Positions 34,423-41,221 of a stretch of 41,221 nucleotides of DNA are shown in pieces; position 1 is the first letter of the stretch; every line of letters begins with the position of its first letter. The notes under the pieces were generated by a model. It saw nothing but the letters and a program-made list of their open reading frames with translations, had not been told where the DNA came from and did not search any database. This DNA is from Paenibacillus bovis (GTDB taxonomy: Bacteria; Bacillota; Bacilli; Bacillales; Bacillaceae_C), in NCBI GenBank assembly GCA_007679095.1, contig VEFU01000040.1, forward strand, positions 1 through 41,221, given 5' to 3'. The translations under genes were made by a program, and so were the position numbers.

Positions 34423-37400
34423 TTATTTTTCAAACTTAAACTCTTTGAAGTCAAAGTTACTTCCAGGTAGGAATACAAACGTTACTTTTTGCATACCTGT
34501 TATTTTTTCAAGTTCAAATATTCGTTCCACATACTCATCTGATTTAATAAATTCTACAATTTGATTACTTTCCTCTGTCTCACTAGTAAAGCGAACATGA
34601 ATCGTATTATTAATCGGTGCTCTCCCATTGATTACTAGTTTCGTAGCTCCATCTGTAGTAAAATCCAATTCACTAAATTCCAATGAAACATTGTTGCCAA
34701 TACCTTCTACACTACAATCTGTCATTGTAAATGCATCACCATAAATATGGTCACAAGTATTTGCGCTATTCTCTATAAAAGCTCTATTATGTTTTTCAAA
34801 AGAAAAACCTTTAATATGAACCTTATTGTTTAGAACAAAACATATGGAGGTAATACCTTTTAACTTTTTCGGTAATGTATACGTTTCTTCTTGGTACACA
34901 TTCCATCTGGATTCTTTTTGATATATCACATCAGCAAGTAATTCACTGCCTGCTTCCTCTGGCATACCTTCCCAAATCTGAATTGGATATTCCTCGCTAG
35001 ACAAAGCAAAGATTGGAATTGTGATTGTATCTGAACCATATGGGCCAAAGTCAATATCTCTATAACCTACTTGTGTCTCACCATCTCTACTAGTGGCAAC
35101 ACCGCGGTCATTCCCATTTGTTACCTCACCTTTACTATAGTCAAACAATCCACCAGAAATAAAACTATAAGGATCTTTGTATGCAGTTCCTATACCTTCT
35201 GCAGAAAATTCCAATTCTGAAATAAGTTTTGTTTTCTCTGTACCGTTCTTACTTGTGCATCTCAGCCTAAAATGGCCATCCCCTAAAGCAATTACCTTCA
35301 CTTCATGACTACTTGGCTCTACTTTAGCGATATTCGATTCTATACCTGCATCATTTACTACACTCCACTCTACTTCTCGGTAGGAAGTATTTTCAGGATG
35401 CAGTTTGACTCGAACTGTCCTTTCCTTTAGCTCAGGGTGGAAATTCTGTCCTGTATCACTAATTATCTCTAGCTTGCGAAGCGGGATTTCCTTCTCCATT
35501 TCCCCCATCACTATAGGAGTTTCTATATTTTTGGTGCTAGCTGAAATTCCTTCCAATATTTCCTCTTCAGCTGGTAACACCACAAACTCACGTTTCTCAC
35601 TTTCCAAACCTTCCGACGTCACTTCTATTTGAACATTTCCAGACTCAAATGTAGAGGCAACGATAGCCATCAATTTTCCACTAAACAGTCTTCTACTTGT
35701 ACCTTTGTACTGGTCAAAATCTGTACTATCCCCATTATCAAGTCCAACTAAGCGACCTACACCTGTAACATTCACATGAACCCTATTATTTGCATTCTCT
35801 ACTTGATTTCCAGCTTTATCCTCCATGCTGATTTCAATAAATAGTAAGTCAGTGCCATTGGCGACAAGCTTTTCTTTATCTGCTTTTAAGCGAATTCTCT
35901 CAGCATCTCCAAACGATCTTCTTACGTCTGTTGCAATTACAACACCATTTTCATCATAAGCTATTGCTTTTAATTCGCCATGCTCATACGGTACTTTCCA
36001 CCAACCAGTTATTTCAAAACCTTTTTGATGATCGATCTTATGAGTTCCTATCGTTTTTCCATTCAGTTGTAATTCAATTTTTGGAGCATTCGAGCAAACA
36101 CGAACATCGATTATTTGTCCTTCATTCCAATCCCAGTAAGGCAAAATGTGTACCATTGGCTTTTTTTTGTAATCTGTCCATGCAGCTTGATACACATAAT
36201 AAGAATCCTTTTTAAATGTAGCAGTATCAATCTGACCAAAATAGGAATTCTTCGTATGATATGGTGTAGGTTCACCGATATAATCAAATCCTGTCCAAAT
36301 AAACGTACCGAGTGAGAATGGAGCATCCCTATCCGCTATAATGCAAGATTCTGCTGATTTTGCACCCCAACTCGTTGAACTATTTCCAAGTGCAGAACAT
36401 TGCTCATCATCATCTGCAAGGATGGATTGCTCATATGGAAAATGATAAATTCCTCTACTTTGGACGACAGACGCTGTTTCACTCCCATAAATTATCCAAT
36501 CTGGATACTTCGCATGATGAGTATGATAATATTTTTCACCATAATTATAGCCAGCGACCTTCACAATATCAGCTACTTTTTGTGCATTTTCCCATGGCAT
36601 ATAATTTGACCCAATTGTAATTCTTGCATTCTCTTTCGGATCATATTTTTGTACCTCTACCATTAACATTCTAGTAATTTCTTGTCCTCGCTCATCCGCA
36701 TGTGTATCGTAGATTTCGTTTCCAATACTCCACATTAATAAGCTTGGATGATTACGATCTCTCATCACCCAACTTTTCACATCAATAGGTGCCCATTCCT
36801 TGAAAAAACGCCCATAATCATAACGTGTTTTCGGTCTTTCCCACATATCAAAAGCTTCTGTAATCACAAGAAATCCCATTTCATCCGCTAAGTCCATTAA
36901 TTCCTTAGCCGGCATATTATGAGCAGTACGAATTGCATTAACACCCATCTCTTTCAAAATATCTAGTCTTCTTTTTAACGCTGTTATGTTAAAAGCTGCG
37001 CCTAATGCTCCTAAATCATGATGCTCACATACACCATTTAACTTCATCCTTACTCCATTCAGGCGGAATCCATCATTTGCATCTAATTCAATTGTTCGAA
37101 ATCCAATATTTTGTGTTATCGTTTCGATTAGCGTCCCATTTTCACTCTTTAGTTCTGTTCGTATTTCATAAAGATTCGGCTCATCCATGCTCCATAATAA
37201 AGCATCCGCAACGAATAGACTTTGTTCATTTAACTTTTCACTTTTATCTTCTACAAGAATCAGTGATTTCGAACTAGTGATTTCCTCACCTTTATACATA
37301 ATGGTATGAGAAAGCTGTACATCCTCCGTCACTTTCAACGACGTATCAACTTCCACGGTCCAACCTTGCTCTTGCTTTTTCGTGGAAATGTAAATACCAT

Positions 37401-37842
37401 TCGTTTCGATATGTGTTTTACCTCTAGTCTTTAGCCAAACATTACGATAGATTCCAGCACCTGAATACCATCTACTGTTCGGGCTTTGATATACAACTTT
37501 TACAATAATTTCATTTTCTCCGTCTACCAACGCTTCCGTTATCTCGTGCTCAAAGGATGAATATCCATATTTCCATTCACCAACAAACTGGTCATTTATA
37601 AATACAGAAGAATCCATATAGACACCATCAAAACATAAGAGAACTTCTTCGTTTTCATTCTTTACATAAGAGAAACGCTTTCGATACCAGCCAATACTAT
37701 TTTCGTAAAGGTTCAATGTGTTATAAATAAGCCAATCATGTGGAATATCGATAGGTTCGAAAGGTAGCTCTTTGCTATATGATTCATTTAGAGCCGTTTT
37801 GGCAAACTCCCATCCATTATTAAAAAGCACTTTCGAATTCAT
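34423..37842 (-). CDS. Large GH2 glycosidase (beta-galactosidase type) with C-terminal carbohydrate-binding extensions
   Basis: This 1139-aa retaining glycosidase has a sugar-binding jelly roll (about 1-140), an Ig-like domain (150-250), and a TIM barrel (255-560) with acid/base Glu376 in WSIGNEIYD and nucleophile Glu455 in IYGSETASV. After that come a DUF4982-type beta domain (about 575-640), an Ig-like domain (about 665-760), and about 300 residues with a CBM6-like sandwich (about 870-1000) and a further sandwich at the end. There is no signal peptide despite these extracellular-looking modules. It is translated after GH67 (gap 14 nt). I chose ATG 37842 (GAGG upstream) over the TTG at 37860. 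A galactose side unit on glucuronic acid of xylan is a plausible target. Confidence 0.9.
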   Translation of the reverse strand: MNSKVLFNNGWEFAKTALNESYSKELPFEPIDIPHDWLIYNTLNLYENSIGWYRKRFSYVKNENEEVLLCFDGVYMDSSVFINDQFVGEWKYGYSSFEHEITEALVDGENEIIVKVVYQSPNSRWYSGAGIYRNVWLKTRGKTHIETNGIYISTKKQEQGWTVEVDTSLKVTEDVQLSHTIMYKGEEITSSKSLILVEDKSEKLNEQSLFVADALLWSMDEPNLYEIRTELKSENGTLIETITQNIGFRTIELDANDGFRLNGVRMKLNGVCEHHDLGALGAAFNITALKRRLDILKEMGVNAIRTAHNMPAKELMDLADEMGFLVITEAFDMWERPKTRYDYGRFFKEWAPIDVKSWVMRDRNHPSLLMWSIGNEIYDTHADERGQEITRMLMVEVQKYDPKENARITIGSNYMPWENAQKVADIVKVAGYNYGEKYYHTHHAKYPDWIIYGSETASVVQSRGIYHFPYEQSILADDDEQCSALGNSSTSWGAKSAESCIIADRDAPFSLGTFIWTGFDYIGEPTPYHTKNSYFGQIDTATFKKDSYYVYQAAWTDYKKKPMVHILPYWDWNEGQIIDVRVCSNAPKIELQLNGKTIGTHKIDHQKGFEITGWWKVPYEHGELKAIAYDENGVVIATDVRRSFGDAERIRLKADKEKLVANGTDLLFIEISMEDKAGNQVENANNRVHVNVTGVGRLVGLDNGDSTDFDQYKGTSRRLFSGKLMAIVASTFESGNVQIEVTSEGLESEKREFVVLPAEEEILEGISASTKNIETPIVMGEMEKEIPLRKLEIISDTGQNFHPELKERTVRVKLHPENTSYREVEWSVVNDAGIESNIAKVEPSSHEVKVIALGDGHFRLRCTSKNGTEKTKLISELEFSAEGIGTAYKDPYSFISGGLFDYSKGEVTNGNDRGVATSRDGETQVGYRDIDFGPYGSDTITIPIFALSSEEYPIQIWEGMPEEAGSELLADVIYQKESRWNVYQEETYTLPKKLKGITSICFVLNNKVHIKGFSFEKHNRAFIENSANTCDHIYGDAFTMTDCSVEGIGNNVSLEFSELDFTTDGATKLVINGRAPINNTIHVRFTSETEESNQIVEFIKSDEYVERIFELEKITGMQKVTFVFLPGSNFDFKEFKFEK

Positions 37843-37856
37843 TATGATCACAATCC

Positions 37857-39944
37857 TCAATAAATTTTTCTGTTTTTCGCATCGGGAATTCCAGATTTAC
37901 GATAAAAATACGTATTAACTTGATCACGCCATTCTTTCGCATTCTTTAATTGCATTTCCAAACGCTCCAGGACATTGTGAAATCTATATGAATCTATCTT
38001 ATCTTCGAGGAGAATCCATCTAGCAATCAATTCTTCTACCTGCTCTACACCTTTGAAATGAGAATTGTAGTAATGTTGAATAACTGTTTCTCCAGACTTT
38101 AATGTATGTGTATATGGCACATGGTGGAAAAATAGTAATAATTCATCTGGGCATGTATCTAACGAGTTAAACATTTCTTTATTAGGAGAGAAATATTGAC
38201 CTGTATAACCTGTTCCTGTTTCCATCGTTCTGTCTACTCCAATTCCATCTCGATCAGCAAAATGGTAGGTGCCCCATCTTGAATACTCGTAACCATCAAC
38301 ATTTGGCCCGTAATGGTGGTTTGGATTCACCATCCATCCGATTCCTAATGGTGTTGTATAGTTTTCATATATTCCCCATGAGTCTAGTAACATATGATTA
38401 ATTTGTTCGATGACAGTTTCATCATTACCAAATGTCAGTTGAATCCATTCCCTCGAAATCTCTTCCGCCGCTAAGTCCGGATTCCAAATGAGACGTCCAT
38501 ACCCGAATAAATTCGCCTGTGCTAATGTATGCCCTGTCCAATTCACATCATTTCCTATATTGGAGACTGCAGCTATTCCGCTAATTTTAGAACCAAAAAG
38601 CGATCCATCCACAATCGTTTTTACAGTTGAACCTGCACCTTTACTATACGTATCGAATTCAAGCACTTCTTTCCACATTGGTACTAAATAGCACAGATCT
38701 CTCTGTTGCCCTAAATATTCCTGGGTAATCTGGAATTCAAGCACTTGGTTCGTACTTTCCAATGCTCCAAATAGTGGTGAAACAGGCTCACGTACTTGGA
38801 AGTCCATTGGTCCATTTTTGATTTGTAAAATAACATTGTCCAAGAAATGACCATCTAATGGTTTAAAATGATCATATGCAGCTCTTGCACGATCTGTAGA
38901 TCGATCTCGCCAATCTTGCATGCAGTTATAAACGAAACATCTCCAAATAACTATTCCATTAAAAGGTTGTAATGCTCCTCCTAATAAATTTGCTCCATCT
39001 GCATGATTTCTGTTATATGAAAACGGACCTGGGCGATGCTCAGAATCAGCTTTTACAACAAACCCTCCAAAATCTGGGATATAACGGTAGATTTCTTCTA
39101 CTTTTTGCTTCCACCATTGTTTTACATCGTTATCGAGTGGATCAGCAGTTGTTAAATCACCTATTTCGATTGGGCTTGCAAAATTAATACTTAGAAAAGT
39201 TTTGATTCCATAAGCTCGTAAAATATCCGCAATATTAGCCACATCAGGCAGTAATACATTTGTTATTAAATTTGTTTCCACTTTCCATACATTTACGTTA
39301 TTAATAGAAATGGCATTAACCCCAACGGAAGATAATAATCTCGCATAATCTTTAATTCGCTCCATATTGGAAGTAATTTTATTATTCTCATAGAAAATGG
39401 ATTTCCCTGCATAACCACGTTCTATACTGCCATTCATGTTGTCCCATTGATTAATCATTCGAATTTTATTTCGTGGGGATTCCAAAATGTTTAGTTCTTT
39501 TAGTGTTTCTCCTGTTTGGATAAGCCGTAATAAATGGTGGGTTGCGTATAGCACACCTTTATCTGTTTTTCCTATTAGTAAAATCGCTTCTTTATCGCCA
39601 TTTTTTGATGATTTGATAACATATCCTTCATCGTTTATTTCCTGAAAAATATCACCATTCAATCCATAGTCAGCTAATTTGATATCTTGATAAGTTGCTA
39701 AAATAAGAGTTGTTTGCTCATGTATTTGTTGTGAAATATCTGGACCCTTGCCATACATGGAGTGAAAAGCCAGTTCAAGTTCTTGTATTACAGATTGAAT
39801 AATAAGCGAATTACTTACAGCAGCAACAGACTTTAAATACAAATGAAATAGCTTGTCATTATCTACTTTTCTATACTGTAACCAGCAAGCATAAGCCTCC
39901 TTCACATCCATCTGTTCTACTACATTAGTATTATGAATAGACAT
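37857..39944 (-). CDS. aguA: GH67 xylan alpha-1,2-glucuronidase
   Basis: The enzyme removes (4-O-methyl)glucuronic acid from the non-reducing terminal xylose of aldouronic oligosaccharides, by inversion. The 695-aa protein has the N-terminal beta domain (about 10-155), the barrel with [16 protein letters not shown] (about 165-180), [16 protein letters not shown] (about 298-312) and [20 protein letters not shown] (about 373-392), where candidate catalytic acids lie, and the helical C-terminal domain with [19 protein letters not shown]. There is no signal peptide. ATG start with AGGAGG. It is the first gene of a GH67-GH2 unit. The promoter is at 39996-40024, and a perfect cre at 39976-39989 lies just inside the transcript. 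Confidence 0.96.
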   Translation of the reverse strand: MSIHNTNVVEQMDVKEAYACWLQYRKVDNDKLFHLYLKSVAAVSNSLIIQSVIQELELAFHSMYGKGPDISQQIHEQTTLILATYQDIKLADYGLNGDIFQEINDEGYVIKSSKNGDKEAILLIGKTDKGVLYATHHLLRLIQTGETLKELNILESPRNKIRMINQWDNMNGSIERGYAGKSIFYENNKITSNMERIKDYARLLSSVGVNAISINNVNVWKVETNLITNVLLPDVANIADILRAYGIKTFLSINFASPIEIGDLTTADPLDNDVKQWWKQKVEEIYRYIPDFGGFVVKADSEHRPGPFSYNRNHADGANLLGGALQPFNGIVIWRCFVYNCMQDWRDRSTDRARAAYDHFKPLDGHFLDNVILQIKNGPMDFQVREPVSPLFGALESTNQVLEFQITQEYLGQQRDLCYLVPMWKEVLEFDTYSKGAGSTVKTIVDGSLFGSKISGIAAVSNIGNDVNWTGHTLAQANLFGYGRLIWNPDLAAEEISREWIQLTFGNDETVIEQINHMLLDSWGIYENYTTPLGIGWMVNPNHHYGPNVDGYEYSRWGTYHFADRDGIGVDRTMETGTGYTGQYFSPNKEMFNSLDTCPDELLLFFHHVPYTHTLKSGETVIQHYYNSHFKGVEQVEELIARWILLEDKIDSYRFHNVLERLEMQLKNAKEWRDQVNTYFYRKSGIPDAKNRKIY

Positions 39945-39975
39945 GTAACGAACCTCCTGATTTACACATTTTTAT

Positions 39976-39989
39976 TGATAGCGGTTTCA
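39976..39989 (-). promoter_or_regulatory. CcpA cre site in the GH67 promoter region
   Basis: TGAAACCGCTATCA on the minus strand matches the cre consensus TGWAANCGNTNWCA at every position. It lies directly downstream of the predicted -10, the usual place for repression. Confidence 0.85.
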
Positions 39990-39995
39990 AGGTTA

Positions 39996-40024
39996 AGTAT
40001 AAAGATAACCATTATGACTGTCCA
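39996..40024 (-). promoter_or_regulatory. Sigma-A-like promoter for GH67-GH2
   Basis: On the minus strand TGGACA (40024-40019), a 17-bp spacer, and TATACT (40001-39996). A short inverted repeat GGTTA...TAACC (39991-40010) spans the -10 and could be an operator. Confidence 0.6.
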
Positions 40025-40085
40025 AGCTATTTTAAGAATAAAGAGAAACAAGTAAACAGATGTAACAAGAGCAAAGAATTGGACA

Positions 40086-40114
40086 TTGAGAATGTTGGAT
40101 TTTAAATCCATAAT
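40086..40114 (+). promoter_or_regulatory. Sigma-A-like promoter for the AraC-type regulator
   Basis: TTGAGA (40086-40091), a 17-bp spacer, and CATAAT (40109-40114). Each hexamer has one mismatch. Confidence 0.55.
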
Positions 40115-40125
40115 TATAAGTATAT

Positions 40126-40139
40126 AGAAAGCGCTTACG
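40126..40139 (+). promoter_or_regulatory. Second cre-like site, before the regulator gene
   Basis: AGAAAGCGCTTACG has the palindromic cre core AAAGCGCTT and differs from TGWAANCGNTNWCA only at the first and last bases. It lies about 12 bp after the predicted -10 of the regulator promoter. Confidence 0.65.
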
Positions 40140-40163
40140 ATATTTAAAGGGGGAGTATGTATC

Positions 40164-40916
40164 ATGTATAGTGTATTACTTGTCGACCAGAATAAACACG
40201 CCTTGAATCGTACGAAGACTCTACTTGATTGGAAATCCATCGGCTTTCAAGTTAGTGAGAGTACCGATCAATTCTCTGAAGTAATTCCTTTACTTGCGGA
40301 ATGGAACTTTTCTCTCATCATTATTAATATGAAGAACTATAATTCTAGCGCGGTTATGCTGGTACATCGTATTCGCAAACAACATAACATCCCAATTATT
40401 CTTATTGGTGGTAGCGACGACTTCCAAATTGCCAGGAAAGCTTTAACATATCAAGTGAGAGATTATCTGACAGATCCGGTTGATAAGGAAGCATTAACAA
40501 AAAGCTTATTAACATTGAAAAAAGAATTAGACTTCAAACATACGATAGATTCTCAATTTTATAGACCACAACCTGGGAAAAACACCAATCAGTCTGCGGC
40601 TTCCATCATTGAGAAAGTGAAATATTATGTAAGTGCTGAAATGAACCAAAATATCACATTAAAGAAGATCTCACGTTTATTACATTTTAATAGTGCATAT
40701 TTAGGACAAAAATTTAAACAACATGAGAATATGACTTTTAATGAATATCTTTTACAACAACGAATGGAAAAAGCAAAGCAATTACTAAAACAAACAGACT
40801 TAAAAATATATGAAGTAGCGAATAAAGTCGGCTATACCGAAATGGATTGGTTTTATAAGAAATTCAAAGAGTATACAGGTGTTAGCGCAAAAGAATACCG
40901 CAAAAAAATGGCATAA
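40164..40916 (+). CDS. AraC-family response regulator with degenerate receiver domain
   Basis: This 250-aa protein has a receiver-like domain (about 1-115), a linker, and a C-terminal AraC DNA-binding domain with two helix-turn-helix motifs (about 150-250; ITLKKISRLLHFNSAYLGQK and VANKVGYTEMDWFYKKFKEY). The receiver has lost its chemistry. The acidic pair is Asp8-Gln9, the phosphoacceptor position is Asn55 (IIINMK instead of IIDMR), the Thr/Ser position is Ile/Gly (81-82), and the conserved Lys is Asp104 (YLTDPV). It should not be phosphorylated in the normal way. No histidine kinase lies next to it. The position beside GH67 suggests it controls the cluster. ATG start with AAAGGGGG. Confidence 0.92.
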   Translation: MYSVLLVDQNKHALNRTKTLLDWKSIGFQVSESTDQFSEVIPLLAEWNFSLIIINMKNYNSSAVMLVHRIRKQHNIPIILIGGSDDFQIARKALTYQVRDYLTDPVDKEALTKSLLTLKKELDFKHTIDSQFYRPQPGKNTNQSAASIIEKVKYYVSAEMNQNITLKKISRLLHFNSAYLGQKFKQHENMTFNEYLLQQRMEKAKQLLKQTDLKIYEVANKVGYTEMDWFYKKFKEYTGVSAKEYRKKMA

Positions 40917-40956
40917 TATTATTTTAAACTTGAACAACAGATTATAGATGAAATTA

Positions 40957-40997
40957 CAAGCCAAACTACTTGAATTATGATAGTTTGGCTTTTTTCT
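40957..40997 (+). terminator. Terminator after the regulator gene
   Basis: The 10-bp stem AGCCAAACTA/TAGTTTGGCT (40959-40968 with 40981-40990) is followed by TTTTTCTAT. Positions 40998-41122 hold nothing I recognise. Confidence 0.9.
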
Positions 40998-41122
40998 ATA
41001 GATATAATATTTGCAAAAGCCCTTATATCATCGACGAGCTATTTCAGTGAAGTGAAGTGAACTGATTGTAATACAAATGAAAGATTAATTTATAAAGAGT
41101 GATCTTATATTGAATTGAAAGT

Positions 41123-41151
41123 TACCAGCGGAGGAAATACACGTAGACTCC
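41123..41151 (+). repeat. GC-rich dispersed element, copy D (5' end only)
   Basis: AGCGGAGGAAATACACG and the following AGACTCC match copy A with a single base difference, then identity stops at 41151, where copy A continues TGCGGGA. The following 70 bases are unrelated to the element. Confidence 0.75.
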
Positions 41152-41221
41152 CTCAGAAAAAGTTGATCTGACGGGGGTTTCCGTGGTTTTTTGACTTCTT
41201 AAAAATATTTTTTTATACAAT
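41152..41221. other. Unidentified sequence interrupting copy D
   Basis: It starts CTCAGAAAAAGTTGATCTGA (TCAGA/TCTGA inverted ends) and continues with GGGGGTTTCCG and an AT-rich end. This could be the end of an insertion sequence. It is too short to assign. Confidence 0.3.

Noticed and set aside
36111-36620. ORFs on both strands within GH2
   Set aside because: They are frame shadows of the GH2 coding sequence with no start signals.

Overview
The window reads as a chromosomal segment of a low-GC Gram-positive of the family Bacillaceae. The evidence is the order flaG-fliD-fliS-fliT-hpf-secA-prfB-cccB-ftsE-ftsX, which matches the Bacillus subtilis neighbourhood, strong AGGAGG-type ribosome binding sites, sigma-D and sigma-H-like promoters, CcpA cre sites, and a B. 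halodurans-like exo-oligoxylanase. A genus in the Oceanobacillus/Virgibacillus/Gracilibacillus group is plausible, but that is inference.

Layout. (1) 1-14157, almost all minus strand: a cardiolipin synthase gene cut off at the left edge, an FtsEX-linked M23 peptidase, ftsX, ftsE, cccB, prfB with its programmed +1 frameshift, secA, a split chromate-type transporter pair, hpf, and the fliT/fliS/fliD/flaG operon behind a sigma-D promoter. (2) 14327-19253: small accessory genes (Gly/Phe-rich peptide, CBS protein, 38-aa peptide), tenA under a TPP riboswitch, a YkvA-type protein, and a Gfo/Idh/MocA dehydrogenase plus aldo/keto reductase pair. (3) 19254-26110: housekeeping and unknown genes (YfkAB-type radical SAM protein, secreted unknown protein, Nudix hydrolase, DUF2269-like membrane protein, truncated haemoglobin, DUF3900-like protein) separated by three different tandem-repeat arrays with periods of 51 bp, 21 bp (in 124-125 bp higher-order blocks) and exactly 52 bp. 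(4) 26090-40916: a hemicellulose (glucuronoxylan side-chain and oligosaccharide) utilisation cluster: GH95, GH43, a sugar isomerase/epimerase-like protein, GH8 exo-oligoxylanase, a sialate-O-acetylesterase-type esterase, a large GH2, GH67 alpha-glucuronidase, and an AraC-type response regulator with a degenerate receiver.

How the cluster works (inference from families): none of the glycosidases has a recognisable signal peptide, so imported acidic, acetylated and galactosylated/fucosylated xylo-oligosaccharides would be stripped in the cytoplasm (GH67 removes glucuronate, the esterase acetyl, GH2 and GH95 galactose- or fucose-type units) and the backbone cut to xylose by GH8 (reducing end) and GH43 (non-reducing end). 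No transporter or xylose isomerase/kinase lies in the window. Two cre sites between GH67 and the regulator point to glucose repression of both.

The least explained material is non-coding: the three arrays, a GC-rich dispersed palindromic element (two full copies with compensatory base changes, one fragment, one interrupted copy at the right edge), and a terminator stem that recurs three times with a compensatory change. Both window edges coincide with broken sequence (truncated cls at the left, interrupted repeat at the right), which suggests that repeated or mobile DNA bounds this piece.
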